Shown: positions 1 through 8,360, numbered from the stretch's first letter. The stretch: 64,000 nt of DNA from Saprospirales bacterium (GCA_016711045.1 JADJTT010000002.1:682001-746000), one strand, 5' to 3'. A program made the numbers and translations. The notes: generated from the letters alone by a model not told the origin.

Positions 1-903
1 ACCGGGATATCCGGTCCGGTGGCTAGCCATGCACAGGTAGGGGCCAGGGCGACGATCGACAGTACAGAAATGCTGGTAGGAGGAAAACGAACGGTCCGCC
101 TTCGCGTCGATTTTGCTCCCGGCGTCCTGATCCTGGAGCCCGGGATTATTGCGATCGACACTTCCGGCACCCTCGAATTGCTCCGCACCTCGGCATGGGA
201 TACCACCCGGGTCTCCGATAAAGCAATCACCCTCGAAAAAGACCTGCTCCTCACTGCATGGGATAGCGGCTATTATGCCATTTCGCCCATCATGGTGCCC
301 TATGAAATCCAGGGACGCACCGATACAATTTATACCAATGCCATTCCCCTTCGGGTAAATATGGTTCCCCAGGATTCCACCGTCCTGATGCCCCTGAAAC
401 CCATCATCGAGGAACCCATCCGGATGGAAGACTTTATCCCCTATCTCCTCGGGCTATTTGCCACTCTCGCCATTCTGACAGCCCTGTGGTGGCTATGGCG
501 GCGAAAAAACCGCCCCGTTGCCGTGGTGAAAGCACCTCCTGTGGTCATTCCACCTCATACCTTAGCTCTGAAAAAATTCGAACCGCTGAAGCAAGCCCAA
601 CTCTGGCAAAAAGGGCAGTTCAAAGAGTTTCACACCCAACTGACTTATATTCTGCGCGAATACCTGGAAAGCCGCTATGGCATTCTGGCTCTGGAAAGCA
701 CTTCCAGCGAAATCGCTACCCAATTAAAAAGCCTGGTTCCAGAAGACCTCCTCCAGGAAACCACCCGGTTGCTAAATACCTCCGACATGGTGAAATTTGC
801 CAAAGCAACTCCCCCTGTCGAAGTACACGAGCAACTCCTCGAACAAGCAAAAAAATTCATTCACTCAACCGCCTCCGCTGAAGCCACGCAGACAATCCAG
901 TAA
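1..903 (+). CDS. Bat-operon DUF4381-like membrane protein (5' partial)
   Basis: The reading frame is open to base 1, so the N-terminus, probably a signal peptide, lies outside the window; the GTG at 19 is not a convincing start. The visible part has an N-terminal beta-rich extracytoplasmic region, one membrane helix around residues 138-159 of the frame from 19 followed by an RRK stop-transfer, and a cytoplasmic helical tail with a KGQFKEFHTQLTYILREYL segment, the arrangement seen in DUF4381-like proteins and in the C-terminus of BatD. It lies directly upstream of batA, where Bacteroidota Bat operons usually carry such a gene after moxR and a DUF58 gene. Its role in the Bat complex is unknown. 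Family assignment is by pattern and position and is moderately sure. Confidence 0.75.
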   Translation, partial: TGISGPVASHAQVGARATIDSTEMLVGGKRTVRLRVDFAPGVLILEPGIIAIDTSGTLELLRTSAWDTTRVSDKAITLEKDLLLTAWDSGYYAISPIMVPYEIQGRTDTIYTNAIPLRVNMVPQDSTVLMPLKPIIEEPIRMEDFIPYLLGLFATLAILTALWWLWRRKNRPVAVVKAPPVVIPPHTLALKKFEPLKQAQLWQKGQFKEFHTQLTYILREYLESRYGILALESTSSEIATQLKSLVPEDLLQETTRLLNTSDMVKFAKATPPVEVHEQLLEQAKKFIHSTASAEATQTIQ

Positions 904-960
904 CCAGTAACCAGTAACCAGTCACCAGTAACCAGTCACCAGTCACCAGTCACCAGTCAC
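901..960. repeat. 7-bp tandem repeat (TAACCAG/TCACCAG)
   Basis: Eight full copies of a 7-bp unit, TAACCAG or TCACCAG, plus a partial ninth fill the whole gap between the upstream stop codon (901-903, itself part of the first unit) and the batA ATG at 965. The copies differ only at the second base. Slippage could alter batA spacing without touching either coding region. Confidence 0.9.
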
Positions 961-964
961 CAAC

Positions 965-1951
965 ATGCCTACATTCGCTCAGCCATATTTCCTCCTGCTC
1001 CTCTTGCAACTCCCGGTAGCGGGCTGGTGGTATTGGCGAAATGGACGGATGCGGGAAGTGGCGTTGAAATTTTCCGACCTGCGCCCCTGGCAGGCAACTT
1101 GGAAAACCCTATTGATGCAGGCCCTGCCCTACGTGCGCCTCTTCGCATTTGGATTGCTTATCATAGCCCTGGCAAGACCGCAGGATATATTCAAAAAAGA
1201 AGAGATCAAAGGAGAAGGCATCGACATTTTTCTGGTAATGGACGTGTCGAATAGCATGCTGGCTGAAGACTTCAGTCCCAACCGCCTGGAGGTGTGCAAA
1301 CAGGTAGCGGAAGCTTTTGTGGAAAAAAGGCGTTATGACCGGATCGGGCTGACCATATTTTCCGGAGAAGCCTTTACCCAGTGTCCGATCACTACCGACC
1401 ACCGGGTAGTGATGGAGTTTCTTTCCCAACTGCGCACCGACCTGTTTGAAGAGCAGGGCACCGCTATTGGGATGGGCCTTTCCAGCGCCGTCAACCGCCT
1501 TAAGGACAGTGATGCGGAGAGCAAGGTCATCGTGTTGTTGACCGATGGCGACAACAACGCCGGCTATATTCCACCGCTGACGGCCGCTGAACTGGCTAAG
1601 AAATACAACATCAAAGTATACACCATTGGCGTCGGTACCGACGGCTATGCCAAGATGCCCTTCATGCAGCGCGCCAATGGGGAGTTGATCTACCGCAATG
1701 TCCGGGTGGAGATCAATGAAGAATTGCTGACAGAAATTGCCGACATTACAGGTGCACGGTATTTCCGGGCCGTTTCGGAAAAAGTGTTGGCCGGAGTATA
1801 TGAATCCATCGACCAGCTCGAAAAGACGGAAATCGAGATCACCACGATCACGCGCACGGCGGAGGCTTTTTATCCTTTTGCCGGAGTGGCTTTGTTACTG
1901 CTCTTGCTGGAGTGGCTGACCCACCATTTGTTCATCCGCAGATTTCCCTGA
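965..1951 (+). CDS. batA: BatA, von Willebrand factor A domain membrane protein
   Basis: A 328-residue inner-membrane protein of the Bacteroides aerotolerance (Bat) system. Helices lie near residues 5-23 and 55-71, followed by a VWA domain with a complete MIDAS: DVSNS at 93-97, the Thr in GTAIG at 165-169 and the Asp of TDGDNN near 194. A last hydrophobic segment lies around 302-320. VWA domains bind metal-dependent partners; Bat proteins are linked to oxygen tolerance and envelope stress, and are thought to work with a MoxR AAA ATPase, whose gene would lie upstream of this window. It is followed 6 bp later by batB, a paralogue with the same architecture. Start: the first ATG after the 7-bp repeat. 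Identification is secure from architecture and operon. Confidence 0.93.
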   Translation: MPTFAQPYFLLLLLQLPVAGWWYWRNGRMREVALKFSDLRPWQATWKTLLMQALPYVRLFAFGLLIIALARPQDIFKKEEIKGEGIDIFLVMDVSNSMLAEDFSPNRLEVCKQVAEAFVEKRRYDRIGLTIFSGEAFTQCPITTDHRVVMEFLSQLRTDLFEEQGTAIGMGLSSAVNRLKDSDAESKVIVLLTDGDNNAGYIPPLTAAELAKKYNIKVYTIGVGTDGYAKMPFMQRANGELIYRNVRVEINEELLTEIADITGARYFRAVSEKVLAGVYESIDQLEKTEIEITTITRTAEAFYPFAGVALLLLLLEWLTHHLFIRRFP

Positions 1952-1957
1952 TCGCCT

Positions 1958-2971
1958 ATGTTTCGCTTCGAACAACCCGAATACCTCTATGCGCTCTTGC
2001 TGGTCCCCTTGTTGGCAGGGCTGGGCATCTGGGTGTTTTACCGCCGAAAATGGGCGATGCAGGCATTCGGCGAACGGAAGACCCTGGACCGCCTGATGCC
2101 CGGCTGGTCGGCCCGCAGGCAGTGGATCCACTGGATCGTCCTATTCCTGGCATTGAGCTTTCTCATCGTAGGCTGGGCGAATCCGCAATGGGGTTCCAAG
2201 CGCCAGAAAGTTACCCGCACCGCAGCCGATATCATCCTGGCGCTCGATATTTCCCAAAGTATGCTCACCGAAGACCTCGCGCCCAACCGCATGGAACTGG
2301 CCAAACGCTTTGGCGAGCAACTCCTGGAAAGCCTTGTGGGAGAACGGATCGGGTTGATCGTATTTGCCGCAGGCGCTTATACCCAGGTGCCCCTCACTAC
2401 GGACTATGGGGCATTGGACCTATTTATCAAAAGCAGCTCTCCCAGCCAGGCGCCCTACCAGGGCACCGAAATAGGCGCCGCCATTGACCTGGCCGAACGC
2501 CTGTTCGATCCCAACAGCACCCATCACAAAGCGCTCATTTTGCTGACAGATGGAGAGACCCACGACGAAGATGCGATGGAAAAAGCCCGGATTGCCAAGG
2601 AACAGGGCGTCTTGCTTTTCACCGTTGCGGTGGGCACGGAAGAAGGCGGGTTTGTACCCGAGTGGATCAACGGTCAAAAAGCATTCAAGAAAGACCAGGA
2701 GGGCAACCCGGTACGCTCTCAGGTCAATGTAGAGATGCTGCGAAACCTTGCTGAAGAGGGCGGCGGACAGTTTTTCGCGTTAACTAACCCGGCACAGGTG
2801 ATTAAAGGAATCCAAGCTGCAGTCGCCCAACTCGACCGCAGGGAAATGGAGGAACGCGTGTATGACGAATACGAAAGTTATTTTCAATATTTTATCGGAA
2901 TAGGACTTTTATTGCTGATGCTCGATTTTTTCAGCCCGGCATGGACCCTCACAAGGGCAGGTAAAAAGTAA
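1958..2971 (+). CDS. batB: BatB, von Willebrand factor A domain membrane protein
   Basis: A 337-residue paralogue of BatA encoded 6 bp downstream. It has N-terminal helices near 9-27 and 56-72, then a VWA domain with MIDAS residues DISQS at 97-101, a GTEIG turn and an LLTDGETHDED strand, and a final helix (IGIGLLLLMLDFF) near the C-terminus. The pairing of two VWA proteins before a TPR protein (BatC) and a large periplasmic-domain protein (BatD) is the classic Bat order. The stop codon lies inside the first copy of a 33-bp palindromic repeat. Confidence 0.93.
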   Translation: MFRFEQPEYLYALLLVPLLAGLGIWVFYRRKWAMQAFGERKTLDRLMPGWSARRQWIHWIVLFLALSFLIVGWANPQWGSKRQKVTRTAADIILALDISQSMLTEDLAPNRMELAKRFGEQLLESLVGERIGLIVFAAGAYTQVPLTTDYGALDLFIKSSSPSQAPYQGTEIGAAIDLAERLFDPNSTHHKALILLTDGETHDEDAMEKARIAKEQGVLLFTVAVGTEEGGFVPEWINGQKAFKKDQEGNPVRSQVNVEMLRNLAEEGGGQFFALTNPAQVIKGIQAAVAQLDRREMEERVYDEYESYFQYFIGIGLLLLMLDFFSPAWTLTRAGKK

Positions 2972-3060
2972 AGACGCCATACCTGGCGTCTCCCTGTTAT
3001 GTAAAGACGCCATACCTGGCGTCTCCCTGTTATGTAAAGACGCCATACCTGGCGTCTCCT
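2968..3060. repeat. 33-bp tandem repeat, three copies, each with a hairpin
   Basis: Two complete copies (2968-3000, 3001-3033) and a third truncated copy (3034-3060). Each contains the palindrome AGACGCC-atacct-GGCGTCT, a 7-bp stem with a 6-nt loop. The first copy supplies the batB stop codon and the last ends 13 bp before the batC ATG, so the array fills the gap inside the operon. It could act as an attenuator or an mRNA-stability element; that role is inference. Confidence 0.9.
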
Positions 3061-3073
3061 GAAATAGTGAAAG

Positions 3074-3802
3074 ATGAAGAAAATATCTCTTTTGTTGGCA
3101 TTTTTGAGCCTGGCGATAATAGCAGGCGCACAATCTGTGCATGACCACTTGCGGTCGGGCGATCAGGCGTATAAGGGGCAGGACTATGTAAAGGCGGAAG
3201 AAGAATATCGGAAGGCCCTGGAAAAAAAGCCAACAGCCCAGGGTGAATACAATTTGGGCAGCTCCATATACGAACAGCAACGGTTTGAGGAGGCCCTGCA
3301 ACAATTTGAGCGTGCGGCAGGTCAGGCTACCGATCCGACTTTGCGGGCTAATGCCTACCACAACCTTGGCAACACCTACTATTCCAACCAACAATACCAG
3401 GAAGCGGTGGATGCCTATAAGAATGCACTCCGCATTCAGCCGGCCGATGCGCAAACCCAGTACAACCTTTCACAGGCATTGCGGCAACTCCAGTTGCAAC
3501 AACAACAACAGCAACAGCAACAAAACCAGGAGCAAAAGGAGCAGAACCAGGAGGAACAAAGCAAGGAGCAAGACCAATCCGGCCAACCTCAGGAACAGGA
3601 AGGCCCGCCCCCTCCCGACCAGGAGGAGCAAGACCAGTCCCAATCCGAGCAAGCGCCTCAACCAGGGGAGCAGCAGCACGGGACACTGAGCGATGAGGAA
3701 GCTGAACGACTTTTGGACATTATGGACCGCGAAGAACAAAAAGTGCAGGAGAAAATGCGCCGGGCAGAGGGGAAACCAACAAAGCCGGCAAAGGATTGGT
3801 AA
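3074..3802 (+). CDS. batC: BatC-like TPR protein with Gln-rich tail
   Basis: A 242-residue exported protein. Residues 1-19 form a signal peptide ending AGA-Q. Residues 22-130 hold about three TPR motifs (GDQAYKGQDYVKAEEEYRKA, YNLGSSIYEQQRFEEALQQF, YHNLGNTYYSNQQYQEAVDAY). A Gln/Glu-rich low-complexity tail follows, with a run of nine Gln near 147-155 encoded by CAA/CAG repeats. The tail ends in a charged helix with DEEAERLLDIMDREEQKVQEKM. This matches the TPR component of the Bat operon, thought to scaffold the VWA proteins in the periplasm. The gene is also called batE in some species, so the letter is less sure than the family. Confidence 0.88.
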   Translation: MKKISLLLAFLSLAIIAGAQSVHDHLRSGDQAYKGQDYVKAEEEYRKALEKKPTAQGEYNLGSSIYEQQRFEEALQQFERAAGQATDPTLRANAYHNLGNTYYSNQQYQEAVDAYKNALRIQPADAQTQYNLSQALRQLQLQQQQQQQQQNQEQKEQNQEEQSKEQDQSGQPQEQEGPPPPDQEEQDQSQSEQAPQPGEQQHGTLSDEEAERLLDIMDREEQKVQEKMRRAEGKPTKPAKDW

Positions 3803-3824
3803 TTTTTTACCCGTCCTAAAAATG

Positions 3825-3832
3825 TACCTTTG
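3825..3832 (+). promoter_or_regulatory. Bacteroidota -7 box TACCTTTG before batD
   Basis: TACCTTTG matches the Bacteroidota sigma-A -7 consensus TAnnTTTG and lies 4 bp before the batD ATG. The nearest TTG (3796-3798) is 26 bp upstream, longer than usual. If used it would give a nearly leaderless batD transcript. Confidence 0.4.
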
Positions 3833-3836
3833 TCCT

Positions 3837-4406
3837 ATGCAAAGCACGATCGGGAAACTTTATTGGTGGATAACAGGCCTGTTGGGTATGATCTTTTTTC
3901 TGCCCGCTATGGGACAGGTTTCCTTTGAGGCTACTTCTAATGCGAAAGAAGTATTCCTCAACCGGCAGGTCGAGGTTTCCTTTGTATTGCGCAATGCCGA
4001 TGGAAGTGATTTTGTTCCGCCCGATTTTGAGGGTTTTTCGATGCTTTCCGGCCCCAATAGGAGTTCAATGTCCAGCCTGGTCAATGGCGTAAAAAGCACG
4101 GAACTGGGCATCTCTTACATCTTACTTCCCAAACAAAAAGGGGTATTGACTATTGGGAGTGCTTCGGTGGTAGTAGATAAGAAAAAACTCTACACCAAGC
4201 CTTTTCAGATTACGGTGCTGGAGGAAGACCCGCGTTCCCGGCGGGAAAATGCACCTGCTTTTCTCAAAGCGGAGACCAATATCCAGCAGGCCTATCCCGG
4301 GCAGCAAATCTTTCTGGATTACAAGATTTACATCCGGCCGCAATTTTTTAAACAGGGACACCAGATCGAGTCAAAACCTGATTATTCGGGCTTTTATGCC
4401 GAGTAA
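3837..4406 (+). CDS. batD: BatD N-terminal fragment, ends at an in-frame TAA
   Basis: This is the first 189 codons of BatD, the large periplasmic-domain component of the Bat system. The chosen ATG at 3837 gives a signal peptide (basic start, then WWITGLLGMIFFLPAMGQ); in-frame codons upstream overlap batC and look unlike protein. The mature part begins with the beta-sandwich typical of BatD (DUF/oxygen tolerance domain), including a VSFVLRNADGSDF strand and SMLSGPNRSSSM-like loop. Translation stops at TAA 4404-4406 after GFYAE. The same frame continues as recognisable BatD beyond the stop, so this product would lack the rest of the periplasmic domain, the membrane helix and the cytoplasmic tail. 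Confidence 0.85.
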   Translation: MQSTIGKLYWWITGLLGMIFFLPAMGQVSFEATSNAKEVFLNRQVEVSFVLRNADGSDFVPPDFEGFSMLSGPNRSSMSSLVNGVKSTELGISYILLPKQKGVLTIGSASVVVDKKKLYTKPFQITVLEEDPRSRRENAPAFLKAETNIQQAYPGQQIFLDYKIYIRPQFFKQGHQIESKPDYSGFYAE

Positions 4407-4460
4407 CTCAACTATTACCGCAGTTATCAGGAGGTCGTTAATGGGGTATATTACGTCTCC

Positions 4461-5576
4461 ATGACCCTGGTTCGCCTCGCCCTATTCCCCCAGCGTACCG
4501 GCAACCTCGAAATTCCGCCGCTTACCATCCTTTTGGATGTGGGGGAGCGCCGTTCTAACCCATTTGGGTTGGGCCTTGCTCCGGTAGAGCGCTTACGGAT
4601 CAGCTCCAACCCCCTTACCATTAAGGTCCTCCCCTTTCCGGAAGACAAACCTCAGACCTTTTCGGGCGCAGTAGGAAAATACACGTTTTCTTCAGAGGTG
4701 AACCGCACCGAGTTGAGTACCGACGACGCCCTTTCGGTTAAACTTTTCATCAACGGGGATGGCGACATCAAGCAAGTGGGTATTCCTCCGCTGACCGGGG
4801 TTGACAGCTTCGAAGTGTTCGACCCCAACGTGCTCTCCGAAGTGTTGAAAGATTCGGGCAACGGCTACCTGACCGGGGAGAAAGTGATCGAATACCTCCT
4901 CACGCCAAAAAGCGAAGGCGTTTACGACATCCCGCTCGAATTTAGCTACTGGGATCCGGACAGCAATGCGTACGTCATTTCCCGGCAGGCGCCCCTTCAT
5001 ATTAGCGTGCAGAAGGGTTCCAACCGGCCCTCTATCGCAACCGGGCCTTCCGCCAACGACAAAGATGAGGTGTTGCTCCCCATGCTAACCAGCACCCGTT
5101 TACAATACCGGGGTAGGTATTGGATAAATTCTCCCTTGTTTTGGGGTCTCGGGTCTCTGCCCTTCCTCGCGCTCCTGGGGCTGACTTTATTTCGCCGCTG
5201 GCAAACCAGGGAAGAACGCATGGATCCCCTCCTCGTTCGCGAACGCCGCACCCGCCGGGTTGTCGACCAACACCTTTCCACTGCTCGCGGACATTTACAG
5301 GCTGGTCAATTTCAGGATTTGTTTGAAGAGATAAGCCGGGCGCTCATGGCTTATTTAGGGCACAAACTAAGTATCCCTCCCGCGCTATGGAGCAAAGCCC
5401 GGGTGCGCGAGCAGTTGGCCCAGGCCGATGTTCCGGAACCCATCACATCCCAAGTCCTCGAAATTTTGCAAACCTGTGAAATGGCGCTGTATGCCGGTCA
5501 GGACAAGCAGGAAGTCGCACAAAAGGTCTTTGACCAGGCCTCGGATGTCATCCGGCAAATGGAAGACAAGAAGTAA
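4461..5576 (+). CDS. batD: BatD C-terminal fragment
   Basis: This is the downstream part of BatD in the same frame as 3837-4406. Codons 4407-4460 between the TAA and this ATG also read as BatD sequence (LNYYRSYQEVVNGVYYVS). The fragment carries the remaining beta-domains, including GAVGKYTFSSEVNRTEL and GDGDIKQVGIPPLTGV segments typical of BatD, one membrane helix (FWGLGSLPFLALLGLTLF, about residues 228-245) and a cytoplasmic helical tail with a DLFEEISRALMAYLGHKLS motif like that of the DUF4381-like protein at 1-903. Without the N-terminal part it has no signal peptide, so it probably cannot be made or placed correctly from this start. Confidence 0.85.
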   Translation: MTLVRLALFPQRTGNLEIPPLTILLDVGERRSNPFGLGLAPVERLRISSNPLTIKVLPFPEDKPQTFSGAVGKYTFSSEVNRTELSTDDALSVKLFINGDGDIKQVGIPPLTGVDSFEVFDPNVLSEVLKDSGNGYLTGEKVIEYLLTPKSEGVYDIPLEFSYWDPDSNAYVISRQAPLHISVQKGSNRPSIATGPSANDKDEVLLPMLTSTRLQYRGRYWINSPLFWGLGSLPFLALLGLTLFRRWQTREERMDPLLVRERRTRRVVDQHLSTARGHLQAGQFQDLFEEISRALMAYLGHKLSIPPALWSKARVREQLAQADVPEPITSQVLEILQTCEMALYAGQDKQEVAQKVFDQASDVIRQMEDKK

Positions 5577-5598
5577 AAGGTCCTAGTGGACTTTAAAT

Positions 5599-5656
5599 AA
5601 AAAATCTGGCTGTAGGGGAGCGCCTGAGGCGCTCCCCCTACAGCCAGATTTTTTGT
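5599..5656 (+). terminator. Long hairpin terminator after batD
   Basis: Arms of about 27 nt (5599-5625 and 5629-5656) pair with a single bulge around the core GGAGCGCC-TGA-GGCGCTCC and are flanked by A and T tracts on the two sides. It would terminate the Bat operon on the + strand and is nearly symmetric, so it could also work in the other direction. Confidence 0.75.
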
Positions 5657-5808
5657 TTAACCCCGATTTCCCTCCTTTTCTGTACAACTTAGAATAGCAT
5701 CATTATCAATCACTTGCGAGAAGGCTATTTGAAAAAATTGCTTCCAAACCAGCCTTCAAACCCCGAAAAACCGCCTCATCTGTACTGGAATCCCCTTTTC
5801 GTGACCCC

Positions 5809-5816
5809 TATGTTTG
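5809..5816 (+). promoter_or_regulatory. -7 box TATGTTTG before the lipoprotein gene
   Basis: TATGTTTG matches TAnnTTTG and lies 46 bp before the ATG at 5863, which allows a normal leader. No TTG is seen at the expected distance upstream. Confidence 0.35.
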
Positions 5817-5862
5817 TATCAGAAAATGAAACAAACAGTCGAATCACTAAAAATTTGAAGTC

Positions 5863-6543
5863 ATGAAAAAGCAACATTCTTTCTGGTATGGAATCCTTTT
5901 TACCTGCTGCACGGCCTTTGGCGTCCTGCTGATCTCCTCTTGTGAAAAAGAAGCGCCTCCGGTTATTGAAGATCCAGACCCCGTAGTGGAAACCGAACTG
6001 CTGGCCGACTCGATCCAGGACCTGGCCGGGTATTTCAACTCGGAGATGGAAGTGTTTTTTATCGATCCGGAATACATTGACCACATCCTGGAGTACATGG
6101 GCGCTTTTCCGACCACGGACGGACGCTTTGGATTCTCCGAGTTGAATGAAGAGGGATTGTGGATGGACTATTTCTTCCAGGTACTGCCCATGCCGGTTCC
6201 CGATATCTACTTTACGGCGTTGGCGGTCGAAATGGAATTGGAAAGCGAGGGAACAGAAGGCAACGGGGTGCGGTATAAAGTCTACAAAAAAGCGGAATGC
6301 GGCTTGTCGAGAGCAGCAAAAACCGGTGACTGCCAAAATATGGCAGAAATCGATCCGGATACGGAAGCAGCCTCTTTCAAAACCATCACCAAGGCTTATA
6401 AAAAGTGTAAGGCCTCCAAGCTCGAGTCCAATCTCTGCAAAGAAAAACTGCTCCCTGTTGGCGAAACCACATACTACAATGAGCTGAACTGCAGTGGTGA
6501 CAAGACCGGCGCCAAGCCCTACGACCGGTATCGCTGCGACTAG
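5863..6543 (+). CDS. Hypothetical Cys-rich lipoprotein
   Basis: A 226-residue protein of unknown family. It has a type II signal peptide with a lipobox (LLISSC, Cys about residue 27) followed by an acidic, proline-rich linker (EDPDPVVETE), so it is probably a surface or periplasmic lipoprotein. The C-terminal half (from about residue 145) has six Cys in a lysine-rich setting (AECGLSRAAKTGDC, KKCKASKLESNLCK, LNCSGDK, RYRC), suggesting a disulfide-bonded module. It stands alone between a strong terminator upstream and a bidirectional terminator downstream, convergent with rny. No function can be given. Confidence 0.8.
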   Translation: MKKQHSFWYGILFTCCTAFGVLLISSCEKEAPPVIEDPDPVVETELLADSIQDLAGYFNSEMEVFFIDPEYIDHILEYMGAFPTTDGRFGFSELNEEGLWMDYFFQVLPMPVPDIYFTALAVEMELESEGTEGNGVRYKVYKKAECGLSRAAKTGDCQNMAEIDPDTEAASFKTITKAYKKCKASKLESNLCKEKLLPVGETTYYNELNCSGDKTGAKPYDRYRCD

Positions 6544-6564
6544 CTGATTCAAATCCCATGGCCC

Positions 6565-6612
6565 AAAAAGCAAAGCGGGGTGGCAAATAAAACTGCCACC
6601 ACGCTGCTTTTT
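6565..6612. terminator. Convergent terminator, lipoprotein gene/rny
   Basis: Outer stem AAAAAGC/GCTTTTT and inner stem GGTGGCA/TGCCACC, separated by mismatches, lie between the convergent lipoprotein and rny genes. T-runs follow the stem on both strands, so it may terminate both. Confidence 0.65.
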
Positions 6613-6625
6613 CAAAAGGTTCTTT

Positions 6626-8311
6626 TTATCGTGCGTAAGACACTGCGCGCTTTTCCCGGATCACGTTCGCTTTGACCTGACCGATATACTGCATTTCGTC
6701 CTGGATCTTTTGAGAGATCATAAACGAAAGATCTTCTGCAAATTGGTCTGTTACTTTCTCGCTTTCCACGATCACCCGCAACTCGCGGCCGGCTTGCATG
6801 GCATAAGCTTTGGAGACCCCTTCGTAGGCCATGGCCAGCTCTTCCAGTTCACCGATACGCTTGAGGTAGCTCTCCAGGATCTCGCGGCGAGCGCCTGGAC
6901 GGGCGCCGGAAATCGCGTCGCAAGCCTGAATGATCGGCGATAAGATATTCGTCATTTCCACTTCATCGTGGTGAGCGCCTACGGCGTTGCACACGATTGG
7001 GTTTTCGCCATGTTTTTCACACAACTTCATCCCGAGGATTGCGTGGCTGAGTTCAGTTTCTTCTTCGCCTACTTTACCGATATCGTGCAGCAAGCCGGCG
7101 CGTTTGGCCATTTTAGCCTGCTTGGGCGTAAGGCCCAGTTCAGCAGCCATGGTGGCGCACAGGTTGGCGGTCTCGATAGAGTGCTTCAACAGGTTTTGCC
7201 CGTACGAGGAGCGGAAGCGCATACGGCCGACCATCCTTACCAGGAAAGGATCCAGGCCGTGGAGGTCGAGGTCGATCACGGTGCGTTCACCGATCTCGAT
7301 AATCTGTTCTTCCAGTTGCTTGCGGGTTTTGGCCACCACCTCTTCAATGCGGGCAGGGTGAATACGGCCGTCGGCCACCAGCTTTTTGAGTGCCAGACGG
7401 GCTACCTCGCGGCGGATGGGATCAAAGCTGGAGATCACAATGGCTTCCGGCGTATCATCTACGACGATCTCAGCGCCGGTTGCAGCTTCCAGGGCACGGA
7501 TGTTCCGTCCTTCCCGGCCGATAATCTGGCCCTTGAGGTCGTCACTTTCCAGGTGGAACACCGACACAGTATTTTCAATGGTAAATTCGGCGCTCATGCG
7601 CTGGATAGTCTGAATAACAATCTTCTTGGCTTCTTTGTTGGCAGTCGCTTTTGCCTGTTCGATGGTGTCTTTTACGATCACCATGGCATCGGTTTCGGCT
7701 TTTGCCTTGACCAGCTTCATCACTTGCTCTTTGGCTTCTTCCTCCGAAAGCTTGGCAATCGTTTCCAGTGCTTTAATGTGCTCTTCACTGGCCCGGTCGA
7801 GTTCTTCGCGTTTCTTCGAAATGATCTTGAGCTGCTTATCCAGGTTTTCGCGGATATCTTTCGTCTCCGCTTCTTGCTGAACCAGTTCGCTTTCCTTTTT
7901 GTCGAGTTGTTCAACCCGCATTTGGAATTTCTCTTCGCGTTGGCCCCATTCCTTTTCCTGGTTGCGCACTTCCATTTCGCGCTCTTTGAGGTCGATCAAT
8001 TGCTCCGCTTTGTGCGTATCGAACTCCTGCTTAAACTTGGCAAATTTTTCTTTTGCCTCCTGGATCTTGCGCTGTTTGATGCGCTCATTTTCACTTTCTG
8101 CGTGAGCAGTCTTCTTCTCCGCTTTGGTCTCTGCTTCGTCCACCACACGTTTAGCGGTCAGTTGGGCATCCTTTATGATCAGGTCGGCTTTCGAGTTCAT
8201 TTCTTCCAGTTTTGACTGGGAAGCGCGTTGCATAATCATGCGAACGATAAAGAACCCAACCGCCGTGCCAACAACCAATCCAATTACTACACCGATTAAA
8301 ATCTCATTCAT
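6626..8311 (-). CDS. rny: Ribonuclease Y
   Basis: A 561-residue membrane-anchored endoribonuclease that initiates mRNA decay. Order: an N-terminal helix (about 4-25), a long charged coiled coil (30-200), a KH RNA-binding domain with the GxxG loop in GREGRN (265-270), and an HD phosphohydrolase domain with the metal-binding pair HD at 409-410 (LLHDIGK) and a second histidine site in VGAHHDEVE. The length and order match RNase Y exactly. It lies downstream of zapA, from which it is separated by a hairpin terminator, so it probably has its own promoter in the 8312-8330 region or is reached by readthrough. Confidence 0.97.
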   Translation of the reverse strand: MNEILIGVVIGLVVGTAVGFFIVRMIMQRASQSKLEEMNSKADLIIKDAQLTAKRVVDEAETKAEKKTAHAESENERIKQRKIQEAKEKFAKFKQEFDTHKAEQLIDLKEREMEVRNQEKEWGQREEKFQMRVEQLDKKESELVQQEAETKDIRENLDKQLKIISKKREELDRASEEHIKALETIAKLSEEEAKEQVMKLVKAKAETDAMVIVKDTIEQAKATANKEAKKIVIQTIQRMSAEFTIENTVSVFHLESDDLKGQIIGREGRNIRALEAATGAEIVVDDTPEAIVISSFDPIRREVARLALKKLVADGRIHPARIEEVVAKTRKQLEEQIIEIGERTVIDLDLHGLDPFLVRMVGRMRFRSSYGQNLLKHSIETANLCATMAAELGLTPKQAKMAKRAGLLHDIGKVGEEETELSHAILGMKLCEKHGENPIVCNAVGAHHDEVEMTNILSPIIQACDAISGARPGARREILESYLKRIGELEELAMAYEGVSKAYAMQAGRELRVIVESEKVTDQFAEDLSFMISQKIQDEMQYIGQVKANVIREKRAVSYAR

Positions 8312-8330
8312 GGCGTTTTGGTTTGTAAAT

Positions 8331-8360
8331 AAAAAAATCCCTCCTTCCCCTCTTGGAAGG
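8331..8360 (-). terminator. Terminator after zapA
   Basis: On the minus strand the stem CCTTCC/GGAAGG (8343-8348 with 8355-8360, 6-nt loop) is followed after AGGGA by a run of seven T (8331-8337 on the plus strand as A). The rest of the 113-bp zapA-rny gap shows no other clear element. Confidence 0.65.

Larger units (their letters stand above)
3837..5576 (+). pseudogene. batD: batD locus interrupted by one in-frame stop
   Basis: The whole locus is one continuous frame of 580 codons broken only by TAA at 4404-4406; there is no frame change. One base change (for example GAA to TAA) explains it. It could be a true nonsense mutation, a readthrough site or a base-call error. All other visible Bat genes are intact. 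Confidence 0.8.

Noticed and set aside
5776..6615. Minus-strand gene opposite the lipoprotein gene
   Set aside because: The plus-strand frame has a signal peptide and lipobox; the opposite frame has only aromatic-rich mirror sequence.
6968..8215. Long open frame antisense to rny
   Set aside because: The minus-strand RNase Y is complete and certain; the antisense frame shows only its mirrored codon bias.
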